Shown in pieces: positions 34,016 to 42,902 of a DNA stretch of 64,000 bases. Numbering within the stretch: position 1 is the first letter of the stretch; every line of letters starts with the position of its first letter. Source of the DNA: Simiduia litorea (GTDB lineage Bacteria > Pseudomonadota > Gammaproteobacteria > Pseudomonadales > Cellvibrionaceae); the NCBI RefSeq assembly GCF_042853465.1, contig NZ_AP031497.1, forward strand, positions 1,674,001 to 1,738,000, in the 5' to 3' direction. The notes under the pieces were generated by a model. That model saw only the letters and a list, made by a program, of their open reading frames with translations. It ran no database searches and had not been told where the DNA came from. Position numbers and translations under genes: made by a program.

Positions 34016-35497
34016 TTATTCTTTACTATTTTCAGCTTCGGTAACTGTGCATTTTCCTCCACGCATTTTTGCCCGATATAACGCTTTATCGGCGCGTTCA
34101 AACCATTGCTCGAAGTCATCGGCTTGGCGGTATTGGGCTATGCCAATGCTGCAGTGAGCTACCGGCGTACCAGGTTTCGTTATTGTTTCCAATTTTTTAT
34201 GTATGCGTTCTGCAAGTATGCTTGCCGATGCAGTATCGGTGTTGGAGCTGACAATAATAAATTCCTCGCCACCCCAGCGGGCGCAAAAATCTGTTTCTCT
34301 GACGACGTTAATTAAAGTAGCTGCAAAGGTTTTTAATATGCTGTCGCCGATGTTGTGCCCATATTGGTCATTGATGCTTTTAAATTTGTCCAAATCTAGC
34401 ACTAGTAGCGTGAGTGGGAATTCTTGACGGCGCCAACGGATTAATTCTTTCTCTATATGCTCCAGAATACTTTTTCTATTAAGTAAACCTGTTAAGTTAT
34501 CGTGTGTAGCAAGGTGCAGAAGATGTTTATGTTGGATTGACAGTTGTGCATGTACTGCTTTCAGCTCCATATTTTTCTCCAGCAAAAGGCTGTTCGTCTT
34601 TTTACTGGTGCGGTACCGCTCAAACAGCAACAGCAGTATTAGTAATAATGCCAAGCCCACTTTCCAGGTCAGGCTGTAATCAGTTTTGGCGGTGATGCCG
34701 ATTGGGTTCCAGTTGCTGTAGATACGGGAGTGATCTTGATAGGAAAAGTTGTCTATGGCTAATTCTAAAATGGCTAGCAGTTCAGGATTGTTTTTATTAA
34801 CTGCTAGACGCAATTCGTCTCCTTGTGGCAAGTCAGTGGCAATGTGAAGATTTGATAGACCGGCATTTTGAATGTGGCGAGTTACCGCGAGTAGTGAGCC
34901 CGCGACGGCGTCTACGTCACCGCTTGAGACGCGCATTAAACCAGCGAGTTCAGACGCAACCCGCACAAGGGCTATTTCTGGATGTGCGTTGCGTAGGTTT
35001 TCCTCCTGCATATAGCCGTCAATGACGGCTAAAGATTTGCCACGCAGGTCGGAAAGGCTTTTGATACTGCTCATTTGGCTATTGCGAACGACCAATACAT
35101 TAGGGTCTGTAAGGTAAACTTCTGAAAATTTGGCGTAGGCTTCCCTCTCTTCTGTGCGATTCAACATGGGAATGAGGTCGCATCGGCCTTGATCGAGATA
35201 GTCGAGCGTTTGGCGCCAGCGCGAAGTGGGGACAAGAACAAAAGGGATTTCGAGGCTTGTGCTAAGGAGCTCGACATAATCCTTTGACATGCCTATATGA
35301 ACACCGTTTTTTATAGCTTCAAATGGCATCCAGTTGGGGTCAACACAATAGGTGAGTTGCTTTTTGGAGGCGAGGTAAGCGTGTTGTGCTGGAGTGAGCG
35401 CCAGCAAGCTTGCCTGTGCTGAAAATGTTAGTGCGCATAAATAAACACTAAGCGACGCCAGCGTTAGATTTTGAAACCTTGGTGAAATGCTCGACAC
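34016..35497 (-). CDS. Diguanylate cyclase with periplasmic SBP_bac_3 sensor domain
   Basis: A c-di-GMP synthase of about 493 residues. After a signal peptide (LTLASLSVYLCALTFSAQAS) comes a periplasmic solute-binding domain (about 35-265: LTYCVDPNWMPFEAIKNGVHIGMSKDYVELL). A membrane helix (about 280-297), a short coiled coil and a GGDEF domain follow. The active site is GGEEF, and an RETD inhibitory I-site lies five residues before it, so it should be active and product-inhibited. GTG 35497, with AGGA 6 bases upstream, is chosen; an ATG at 35620 lies inside the terminator shared with acnB. Confidence 0.9.
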   Translation of the reverse strand: MSSISPRFQNLTLASLSVYLCALTFSAQASLLALTPAQHAYLASKKQLTYCVDPNWMPFEAIKNGVHIGMSKDYVELLSTSLEIPFVLVPTSRWRQTLDYLDQGRCDLIPMLNRTEEREAYAKFSEVYLTDPNVLVVRNSQMSSIKSLSDLRGKSLAVIDGYMQEENLRNAHPEIALVRVASELAGLMRVSSGDVDAVAGSLLAVTRHIQNAGLSNLHIATDLPQGDELRLAVNKNNPELLAILELAIDNFSYQDHSRIYSNWNPIGITAKTDYSLTWKVGLALLLILLLLFERYRTSKKTNSLLLEKNMELKAVHAQLSIQHKHLLHLATHDNLTGLLNRKSILEHIEKELIRWRRQEFPLTLLVLDLDKFKSINDQYGHNIGDSILKTFAATLINVVRETDFCARWGGEEFIIVSSNTDTASASILAERIHKKLETITKPGTPVAHCSIGIAQYRQADDFEQWFERADKALYRAKMRGGKCTVTEAENSKE

Positions 35498-35597
35498 TGT
35501 TGATCCTAGAAGAGGTCTATGGGCAGCTGTGATGATTGGTTTGAGTATAGATGCTATTGGCATATTTGGCGGAGGTGTTGCCGCCGCAACGCAGAGC

Positions 35598-35633
35598 AAA
35601 AAAAAGGCCCGTATTTTCATACGGGCCTTTTTT
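35598..35633. terminator. Bidirectional terminator of acnB
   Basis: A strong stem GGCCCGTAT/ATACGGGCC with a TTTC loop, flanked by eight A and six T. It lies 29 bases past the acnB stop on the minus strand. Confidence 0.92.
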
Positions 35634-35661
35634 GATCGTTTGCAGATCGACAGCGAATGGA

Positions 35662-38286
35662 TTACATCACAACATCCTGAATCTGAACGGCGGCGATGCG
35701 CTTGCCTTCGTCTGCAGATTTTTGGAAGGACTCAATTTCGTTGAAATTGAGGTAGCGATAAATCTCACCGCTCATGCTATCTAACTTGTCTGCATAGGAT
35801 AGGTATTCCGCCGGTGTTGGCAGTTTGCCCATCAGTGCTGCAACCGCAGAAAGTTCTGCAGAGCCCAAGAATACATCGGCACCGGTACCCAAGCGATTCG
35901 GGAAGTTACGGGTGGATGTAGAAATGGCTGTTGAGTTGGGTGCAATACGCGCTTGGTTGCCCATGCACAGAGAGCAGCCTGGCATTTCCGTGCGTGCGCT
36001 CTTGCGGCCGAAGATGTTGTAGTAACCTTCTTCCATCAACTGGTGCTCGTCCATTTTTGTTGGCGGTGCAATCCATAGACGGGTAGAAAGCTCTTCTTTC
36101 GCTGCATCGAGTAACTTACCGGCGGCGCGGAAGTGGCCGATGTTGGTCATGCACGAACCGATGAACACTTCATCGATCTTGCGACCAGCTACTTCAGATA
36201 ACACTTTCGCATCGTCTGGGTCATTCGGGCAGCACACGATAGGCTCTTTGATATCGGCTAAGTTGATGTCGATAACTGCGGCGTATTCGGCGTCTTTATC
36301 GGCTTCCATCAGCTCGGGGTTGGCCAACCATTTTTCCATGTTGCGGGCACGGCGCTCCAGGGTGCGAACATCGCCGTAACCTTGCTCGATCATCCAGCGC
36401 AGCATGGTGATGTTAGAGGTCAGGTATTCCTTAATGGGCGCCTTATCTAACTTGATGGTACAGCCGGCAGCGGAGCGCTCCGCTGAAGCGTCAGACAATT
36501 CGAAAGCTTGTTCCACCTTAAGATCTGGCAAGCCTTCAATTTCTAGGATGCGGCCAGAGAAGATGTTCTTTTTGCCCTTCTTCTCAACGGTCAGTAAACC
36601 TTGTTTGATGGCGTACAAAGGAATGGCATGTACCAAATCGCGCAGGGTGATACCGGGCTGCATTTTACCAGAGAAGCGCACTAATACAGATTCAGGCATA
36701 TCCAATGGCATAACACCGGTTGCCGCAGCGAAGGCAACAAGGCCTGAACCCGCAGGAAAGGAGATGCCAATGGGGAAGCGGGTGTGCGAGTCGCCACCGG
36801 TACCGACGGTATCGGGTAGCAGCATGCGGTTCAACCAGCTGTGAATAATGCCGTCACCTGGGCGCAGCGATACACCGCCACGGGTCATGATGAAGTCGGG
36901 CAGGGTGTGCTGAGTGTCAATATCCACGGGCTTGGGGTAAGCCGCTGTGTGACAGAAAGACTGCATGGTTAAATCGGCAGAGAAGCCCAAGCAAGCCAAG
37001 TCTTTCAGTTCATCGCGGGTCATGGGGCCGGTGGTATCTTGCGAGCCCACGGTGGTCATTTTGGGTTCGCAGTAAGTACCAGGACGCACGCCTAAGCCTT
37101 CTTTCAAACCACAGGCGCGACCGACCATTTTCTGGGCCAAGGTAAAACCCTTGGTCGAGGCGGCGGGAACATCGGGTTTGCGGAACAGAGTAGAGGGTTC
37201 CATACCGAGGGCGGCGCGCGCTTTTTCGGTTAAACCGCGGCCAATGATCAACGGAATGCGACCGCCGGCTTGTACTTCGTCCAGAATTACGTCGGACTTC
37301 AATTCAAACTCAGACAGTACGTCGCCCGACTCGCTTAAAATTTTGCCGTCGTAAGGGCGTACTTCAATCACGTCGCCCATGTTCATTTTTTCAACTGGGG
37401 CTTCGAAAACTAAGGCGCCGGCATCTTCCATGGTGTTGAAGAAGATAGGGGCTACGTTGTTGCCGATACACACGCCGCCAGCGCGCTTGTTGGGCACACC
37501 GGGAATGTCGTCGCCGAAGAACCACAAGACTGAGTTAGTGGCAGATTTACGGCTTGAGCCGGTACCAACCACGTCGCCAACGAAAGCAACCGGTAAGCCT
37601 TTGGCCTTGATTTCAGCGATTTGCTTGAGAGGGCCGGTGGTGCCGTTGTCGTCTGGCGTTAAGCCGTCGCGCGACATTTTGTACATGGCATTGGCGTGCA
37701 AGGGGATGTCTGGGCGTGACCAAGCATCTGGCGCCGGTGACAGGTCATCGGTGTTGGTTTCACCAGTGACTTTGAACACGATCATTTTGGTGGATTCGGG
37801 TACTTTGTTGCGCTTGGTGAACCACTCGCCCTTAGCCCAAGATTCCATGACCGCTTGTGCGTTGGCATTACCGGCTTTGGCTTTTTCTTGTACGTCGTGG
37901 AAGGCGTCGAACATGAGCAAGGTGTGCTTCAGTTCTTCGGCCGCCGCTTTAGCCAATTTGGCATCATCGAGTAGGCTAACCAACGTTTCGATATTGTAAC
38001 CACCTAACATCATACCCAGCAGTTTTACTGCTGATTCTGGGTTGATTAGCGGCGATGTTGCCTCGCTCTTCGCCACGGCAGATAGAAAACCGGCTTTCAC
38101 ATAGGCTGCTTCATCCACACCTGGTGGTACGCGGTTAGTGATTAAGTCCAGAAGAGTGTCTTCCTCGCCTTTGGGCGGATTCTTTAATAGCTCAACCAGC
38201 TCGGCCGTTTGCTCGGCACTCAGGGGTTTTGGCGGTATACCTTCGGCGGCGCGCTCTGCGACGTGTTTACGGTAAGCTTCAAGCAC
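35662..38286 (-). CDS. acnB: Bifunctional aconitate hydratase 2 (AcnB)
   Basis: AcnB isomerises citrate to isocitrate in the TCA cycle and can act on 2-methylisocitrate. The 874-residue length is typical. The N-terminal HEAT-like domain (MLEAYRKHVAERAAEGIPPKPL) is followed by the swivel domain. The catalytic domain has the [4Fe-4S] ligands in IGSCMTNIGHFRAAG and CSLCMGNQAR. The start is GTG 38286 with AGAGGA about 9 bases upstream. The protein can bind its own mRNA when iron is low in other bacteria; that is not tested here. Confidence 0.97.
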   Translation of the reverse strand: MLEAYRKHVAERAAEGIPPKPLSAEQTAELVELLKNPPKGEEDTLLDLITNRVPPGVDEAAYVKAGFLSAVAKSEATSPLINPESAVKLLGMMLGGYNIETLVSLLDDAKLAKAAAEELKHTLLMFDAFHDVQEKAKAGNANAQAVMESWAKGEWFTKRNKVPESTKMIVFKVTGETNTDDLSPAPDAWSRPDIPLHANAMYKMSRDGLTPDDNGTTGPLKQIAEIKAKGLPVAFVGDVVGTGSSRKSATNSVLWFFGDDIPGVPNKRAGGVCIGNNVAPIFFNTMEDAGALVFEAPVEKMNMGDVIEVRPYDGKILSESGDVLSEFELKSDVILDEVQAGGRIPLIIGRGLTEKARAALGMEPSTLFRKPDVPAASTKGFTLAQKMVGRACGLKEGLGVRPGTYCEPKMTTVGSQDTTGPMTRDELKDLACLGFSADLTMQSFCHTAAYPKPVDIDTQHTLPDFIMTRGGVSLRPGDGIIHSWLNRMLLPDTVGTGGDSHTRFPIGISFPAGSGLVAFAAATGVMPLDMPESVLVRFSGKMQPGITLRDLVHAIPLYAIKQGLLTVEKKGKKNIFSGRILEIEGLPDLKVEQAFELSDASAERSAAGCTIKLDKAPIKEYLTSNITMLRWMIEQGYGDVRTLERRARNMEKWLANPELMEADKDAEYAAVIDINLADIKEPIVCCPNDPDDAKVLSEVAGRKIDEVFIGSCMTNIGHFRAAGKLLDAAKEELSTRLWIAPPTKMDEHQLMEEGYYNIFGRKSARTEMPGCSLCMGNQARIAPNSTAISTSTRNFPNRLGTGADVFLGSAELSAVAALMGKLPTPAEYLSYADKLDSMSGEIYRYLNFNEIESFQKSADEGKRIAAVQIQDVVM

Positions 38287-38708
38287 GATGAATATCCTCT
38301 GTGTCTGTGATTAAAAGCGCCTGGCATGACCATGTCATTGGCTAGGTTACTTTCGTGGCCCGGGTAGCGCTAAATGGCGCTAACTGGGAATCTGGTACGG
38401 CATGATTATGCGCCAGCTATGTATGCGGCGATGTGAATCATTGTGTAAGCCACTTTTCGGGCTCTTTGCGGGGTGGAAATTCTACCGGACTTACCGGTCT
38501 ATGTTAAGTGCAGACCTTGTAAATCAACTACTTACATAATGACTATTTATTCCGTGAATGGTTCTTGGTTGGCATTTTCCCGCCGTGTCAGCCTGCCTAA
38601 GCATAGCAGCCTTATGTTGCAATGCAGGTGGATTTGGCAGTCGTGATTAAGGTATGGTTCCACCCCTGCAAACCGGTTCAATTTAGCCTTGGAATCTTCT
38701 GTTGTCCC
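38287..38708. other. Intergenic region between acnB and the DUF1289 gene
   Basis: It must hold the acnB promoter (minus strand) and the promoter of the plus-strand DUF1289/miaE genes. I see no box pair strong enough to place and no RNA gene. Confidence 0.4.
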
Positions 38709-39161
38709 ATGTTTAAACCTGTAAAAACGCCCTGTGTTGGCATTTGCTCTACTGGCATCGGCGATAGTGTTTGTCGTGGTTGCAAGCGCTTTGCCCACGA
38801 GGTTATCGATTGGAACGCCTATAGCCATGAACAGCGCGTGATTATCGAGCAGCGCTTGGCGGGGTTTTTGGTGCAGGTGGTGTCGCGCTACCTAGAAATT
38901 ACTGACCTAACGGCGCTTAAAGTTCAGCTGGAGTTACAGCGCGTGCGCTATCGCGATGATCGCGACCCCTATTGCTGGGTCTTTGACTTATTGAGAGCGG
39001 GCGCCAGCCAAATCCAGGCGCCGGAACACTACGGTTTGCGGGTCTTGGTTGCTGCGGATCTGGCGCAAATTAAGAGCGATATTGATGCCGATTACTACGC
39101 CTTATCGGTAGCTTACTACGATGCGTATATCGCACCAGGCTTGGCCATACCGGCCTCTTGA
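38709..39161 (+). CDS. DUF1289-family protein with N-terminal Cys cluster
   Basis: The 150-residue protein has the DUF1289 signature TPCVGICSTGIGDSVCRGCKRFAHEV (about 6-32), whose cysteines suggest a metal or Fe-S site, followed by a WNAYSHEQRVIIEQRL helix. A C-terminal extension of about 90 residues has no known domain. The ATG at 38709 is chosen; an upstream start at 38622 lacks family similarity. It probably shares a transcript with miaE, 27 bases downstream. Confidence 0.8.
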   Translation: MFKPVKTPCVGICSTGIGDSVCRGCKRFAHEVIDWNAYSHEQRVIIEQRLAGFLVQVVSRYLEITDLTALKVQLELQRVRYRDDRDPYCWVFDLLRAGASQIQAPEHYGLRVLVAADLAQIKSDIDADYYALSVAYYDAYIAPGLAIPAS

Positions 39162-39188
39162 TAAACAACACCCATTAACGACTTTCCT

Positions 39189-39839
39189 ATGACAGCAATT
39201 CCAGAAATTAAAGCATTTTTGCGCTGTGCGACGCCACAGCGCTGGATCGAAGCGGCGCTACAGGCGCCTGATATTTTGTTGATCGACCACGCTAATTGCG
39301 AGCTTAAGGCGGCGCAAACAGCGCAGGGGCTAATGTGGAAATACGGCATGAACAATGTCGAAAAAGGCCCTTACAACCTCGATGACTCAGTCGCTTTTAC
39401 CCTGTTAAACAAAATGTCGCGTCTGGCGCGGGAAGAGTTGCGTCATTTCGAGCAGGTGCTGGGCTTTATGAAGAAGCGGCAGGTGACCTATGTGCAATTG
39501 TCGGCGGCACGCTATGCCGCCGAATTGCGCCAGGCGGCCCGCACCCACGAACCAGCAAAATTGGTGGACACCTTGTTAATCGGCGCGATTATCGAGGCGC
39601 GCTCGTGCGAGCGATTTGAAGCGCTAGCGCCCTTTCTGGATGAGGCGTTGAAGGCCTTTTACTTGTCGTTGTTGAAATCGGAGGCGCGTCACTACCAAGA
39701 TTACTTGACCTTGGCGGGTTTGTTGGAGTCGCCCTCTGTTATCGAAAAGCAGCTGGATAAATTTCTCACGTTAGAGCAAGGGTTGATCGAGTCTAGCGAC
39801 ACCGTATTTCGCTTTCACAGCGGTGTGCCCAGCCTTTAA
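39189..39839 (+). CDS. miaE: tRNA-(ms2io6A)-hydroxylase MiaE
   Basis: MiaE is a diiron monooxygenase that hydroxylates the isopentenyl group of ms2i6A37 in tRNA. The 216-residue protein is a ferritin-like four-helix bundle. The carboxylate/His ligands are visible in NCELKAAQTA, EELRHFEQVL, IIEARSCERF and SEARHYQDYL. Length matches the family. It depends on MiaA/MiaB products encoded elsewhere. Confidence 0.93.
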   Translation: MTAIPEIKAFLRCATPQRWIEAALQAPDILLIDHANCELKAAQTAQGLMWKYGMNNVEKGPYNLDDSVAFTLLNKMSRLAREELRHFEQVLGFMKKRQVTYVQLSAARYAAELRQAARTHEPAKLVDTLLIGAIIEARSCERFEALAPFLDEALKAFYLSLLKSEARHYQDYLTLAGLLESPSVIEKQLDKFLTLEQGLIESSDTVFRFHSGVPSL

Positions 39840-39848
39840 CGCCACGAG

Positions 39849-40571
39849 TTATAGGGGTTGTTCGATCAGCTCGATCGCATTGGGCGAGAGTGCCAAATAC
39901 CAAAGCGATGTGTGCCAGTCGCCCAAAACGATGCGCTCGGCCTGTTGGCCTTTAAGGTTAACTGCGTGTCGGTTGGGTCTGTGAGTGTGGCCGTGAATTA
40001 GTAAGTCGGCCCGGTGGGTCAGCATGACGCGCGCAACTTCGTCGCGATTCACATCCATGATGTCTTCGGCTTTCATGGCCGCGAGTGAGCTGGTCTCGGC
40101 GCGGATCTTAGCGGCCAGCTGGCGTCTTGCGGCGAGTGGCTGCGCTAAGAGCGGCGCCTGCCATTGCGGGTTGCGCGCTTGGGCGCGAAATTGTTGGTAG
40201 TCTACATCGTCGGTGCACAAGGTATCGCCGTGCATGAGCAGGGTCACTTTACCATGCAGATCGATCACCGTTGGATCTGGCAACAGTTTTGCGCCGGTGC
40301 GCCGGCAAAATGCAGCGCCGACCAAAAAATCCCGATTACCCTGCATGAAGTAGAGTGCGTGGCCGTCGTCTGAGTAGGCTTTCAGCGCTGCCTGGACTTC
40401 TAGTGCTAGAGGCGCATCGTCGTCATCGCCAATCCACGCTTCGAACAGGTCGCCTAAAATATAGAGCGCCTTGGCCTGTTGGGCAGTCGTCGTTAAGAAC
40501 TGCAAAAACGCCCGAGTAACGTCCGGGCGCGCTGCATCTAGATGTAAATCAGAGATGAAATAGCTAGTCAT
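39849..40571 (-). CDS. lpxH: UDP-2,3-diacylglucosamine diphosphatase LpxH
   Basis: LpxH removes UMP from UDP-2,3-diacylglucosamine in lipid A synthesis, at the cytosolic face of the membrane. The 240-residue metallophosphoesterase has ISDLHLD (Mn ligands), LGDLFEAWIGDD, QGNRDFLVG, LMHGDTLCTDD and HGHTHRP. The ATG overlaps the ppiB stop (TAATG), the normal ppiB-lpxH pair. Confidence 0.96.
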   Translation of the reverse strand: MTSYFISDLHLDAARPDVTRAFLQFLTTTAQQAKALYILGDLFEAWIGDDDDAPLALEVQAALKAYSDDGHALYFMQGNRDFLVGAAFCRRTGAKLLPDPTVIDLHGKVTLLMHGDTLCTDDVDYQQFRAQARNPQWQAPLLAQPLAARRQLAAKIRAETSSLAAMKAEDIMDVNRDEVARVMLTHRADLLIHGHTHRPNRHAVNLKGQQAERIVLGDWHTSLWYLALSPNAIELIEQPL

Positions 40572-41065
40572 TAGGCGGTTACAGTGGCCTTTTGGATGAT
40601 GACTGGCTCAACCGGTACGTCTTGGTGGCCACCAGCATTACCGGTTTTAACGGCTTTAATCTGTTTAACCACGTCCATGCCGGACACCACTTTGCCGAAT
40701 ACGCAGTAGCCCCAGCCCTGCATGTTTTTGCCGGTGTGGTTCAGGAAGCTATTGTTTTTCACGTTGATGAAAAATTGAGCGCTGGCCGAGTGCGGATCGG
40801 AGGTTCTCGCCATGGCGAGGGTGCCTTCTTCGTTGGCGAGGCCGTTGTCGGCTTCGTTTTCAATTTGCTCGCGCGTAGGCTTCTGCGCCATATCAGCGGT
40901 GAAACCACCGCCCTGGATCATGAAGTTGTCGATAACGCGGTGAAATATGATGCCATCGTAGAAACCATCTTCAACGTACTGCTGAAAATTAGCTGCGGTT
41001 TTAGGCGCTTTGTCGAAATTCAGCTCAATTACGATGTCGCCGAAGTTAGTTTGTAGGGTAATCAT
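40571..41065 (-). CDS. ppiB: Peptidyl-prolyl cis-trans isomerase B (cyclophilin)
   Basis: A 164-residue cytosolic cyclophilin that catalyses proline isomerisation. Motifs: FHRVIDNFMIQGGG, TLAMARTSDPHSASAQFFIN, and WGYCVFGKVVSGMDVV. No signal peptide. It is transcribed divergently from glnS and is translationally coupled to lpxH. Confidence 0.96.
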   Translation of the reverse strand: MITLQTNFGDIVIELNFDKAPKTAANFQQYVEDGFYDGIIFHRVIDNFMIQGGGFTADMAQKPTREQIENEADNGLANEEGTLAMARTSDPHSASAQFFINVKNNSFLNHTGKNMQGWGYCVFGKVVSGMDVVKQIKAVKTGNAGGHQDVPVEPVIIQKATVTA

Positions 41066-41099
41066 GGTATTTCCTCAAAATTCTACCTAATAACGGGTG

Positions 41100-41126
41100 T
41101 TGACCCGTTTGGGAGCCGGCTATAAT
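41100..41126 (+). promoter_or_regulatory. Probable sigma-70 promoter of glnS
   Basis: TTGACC (41100-41105) and a perfect TATAAT (41121-41126) are separated by 15 bp, slightly short. It lies 60 bases before the glnS ATG. Confidence 0.6.
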
Positions 41127-41186
41127 ACCGCCTTTGTCTGCGCCCGTGAACCGAGGGCGCTCGAATTCACCCATTGTTGAGCTCAC

Positions 41187-42857
41187 ATGTCAGATACCAA
41201 GCCGCAAAATTTCTTACAGCAGATCCTACGTCAGGATTTAGCCGATAAAAAGCACACCAAAATCGTGACCCGCTTTCCACCTGAGCCTAATGGTTACCTG
41301 CATATTGGTCATGCCAAGTCTATTTGTTTAAATTTTGGCCTAGCGCAGGAGTTTGGCGGCGAGTGTAATTTGCGCTTTGACGACACTAACCCGGGTAAGG
41401 AAGACCAGGAATACGTGGACGCCATTGCCGAGGATGTGCGCTGGTTGGGTTTCACCTGGGCAGGCGATATTAAATACGCGTCCAGCTACTTTGAGCGCTT
41501 TTACGAGTGGGCTATCTATTTAATCAATGCAGGCGATGCCTATGTCTGCCATTTGTCGCCCGACGAGGCGCGTGCTTACCGCGGCTCCTTGAAAGAGCCG
41601 GGTAAAGATAGTCCGCACCGCAACCGCAGCGTCGAAGAAAATTTGCGCGAGTTCGAAAAAATGCGCGCTGGCGAGTACGATGAAGGCGCGTGTGTACTGC
41701 GCGCAAAAATTGATATGGCATCGCCCAATATCAATATGCGCGATCCGATCTTGTACCGCATTCGCAAGTTGGCGCATCACCAAACCGGTGATAAATGGTG
41801 CATTTATCCCACCTATGATTTTGCCCACGGTCAAGAAGATGCGATCGAAGGTATTACCCATTCTATTTGCACGTTGGAGTTTGCCGATCACCGTCCGCTG
41901 TACGAGTGGTTCATCGAGCATTTACCTGTGCCCAGTAAACCGCGCCAGTATGAATTTGCGCGTTTAGAATTGAACTACACCGTTACCTCCAAGCGAAAGC
42001 TGAAGCAGCTGGTTGACGATAATTATGTGGATGGTTGGAATGATCCGCGCATGCCCACCATTTCCGGTATGCGCCGCCGCGGCTATCCCGCTTCGGCTGT
42101 GCGTAAATTTTGTGAACTAATCGGCGTGACCAAAGCGGCTAGCACCGTGGACGTTGGCATGTTGGAGTTTGCCGTGCGCGATGAACTCAACGAGTCGGCG
42201 CCGCGTGCTATGTGCGTGTTAAATCCACTCAAAGTAGTGCTCAGTAACTTTGAGGGTGAAACCCAGACGATGACTCAACCGGTACACCCGAATAATGCCG
42301 ACATGGGCGAGCGTCAGTTACCGTTTACGAAAGAGTTGTTCATTGAGCGCGACGATTTTACCGAAGATACCAGCCTGTCGCGCAAGAAATTTAAACGTCT
42401 GGTCTTAGGTGAGTGGGTGCGGTTACGCGGTGCCTACATCATAAAAGCAGACGAAGCCGTTAAAGATGTTGCCGGTAATATTGTAGAGATTAAAGCCAGT
42501 TTGGTGCCAAACACCGTTGGCGCCAATCCACCCGAGGGGATCAATCCGCGCGGTGTTATCCATTGGGTGTCTGCCACTGAAAACGTTAATTGTGAAGTAC
42601 GTTTATACGACCGCCTGTTTAATGATGCAGCACCAGATGCCGGCGATAAAAACTTCCTTGATGCCATTAATCCGGACGCGTTGGTGATTGTCAGCAATGC
42701 CAAGGCAGAGAAGAGTTTGACCAATGCCGAGCCCGGTGTTGCCTATCAGTTTGAGCGCGAAGGTTACTTTTGCCTCGATAGCAAATACAGCAGCAGCGAA
42801 AAGCCAGTCTTTAATCGCACCATTGGGTTAAAAGATAATTGGGCCAATAACGTTTGA
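41187..42857 (+). CDS. glnS: Glutamine--tRNA ligase
   Basis: A class I synthetase that charges tRNA-Gln with glutamine. The 556-residue protein has the HIGH motif in PPEPNGYLHIGHAK (about 31-44), RFDDTNPGKEDQEYVDAI, the KMSKS-like VTSKRKL, and a two-barrel C-terminal anticodon-binding region. Length matches bacterial GlnRS. It is followed 45 bases later by cysS on the same strand. Confidence 0.97.
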   Translation: MSDTKPQNFLQQILRQDLADKKHTKIVTRFPPEPNGYLHIGHAKSICLNFGLAQEFGGECNLRFDDTNPGKEDQEYVDAIAEDVRWLGFTWAGDIKYASSYFERFYEWAIYLINAGDAYVCHLSPDEARAYRGSLKEPGKDSPHRNRSVEENLREFEKMRAGEYDEGACVLRAKIDMASPNINMRDPILYRIRKLAHHQTGDKWCIYPTYDFAHGQEDAIEGITHSICTLEFADHRPLYEWFIEHLPVPSKPRQYEFARLELNYTVTSKRKLKQLVDDNYVDGWNDPRMPTISGMRRRGYPASAVRKFCELIGVTKAASTVDVGMLEFAVRDELNESAPRAMCVLNPLKVVLSNFEGETQTMTQPVHPNNADMGERQLPFTKELFIERDDFTEDTSLSRKKFKRLVLGEWVRLRGAYIIKADEAVKDVAGNIVEIKASLVPNTVGANPPEGINPRGVIHWVSATENVNCEVRLYDRLFNDAAPDAGDKNFLDAINPDALVIVSNAKAEKSLTNAEPGVAYQFEREGYFCLDSKYSSSEKPVFNRTIGLKDNWANNV

Positions 42858-42902
42858 TGTTTTTTTTAGAAGCAACCCACACATTGATATTTGGAATTTA
42901 TG

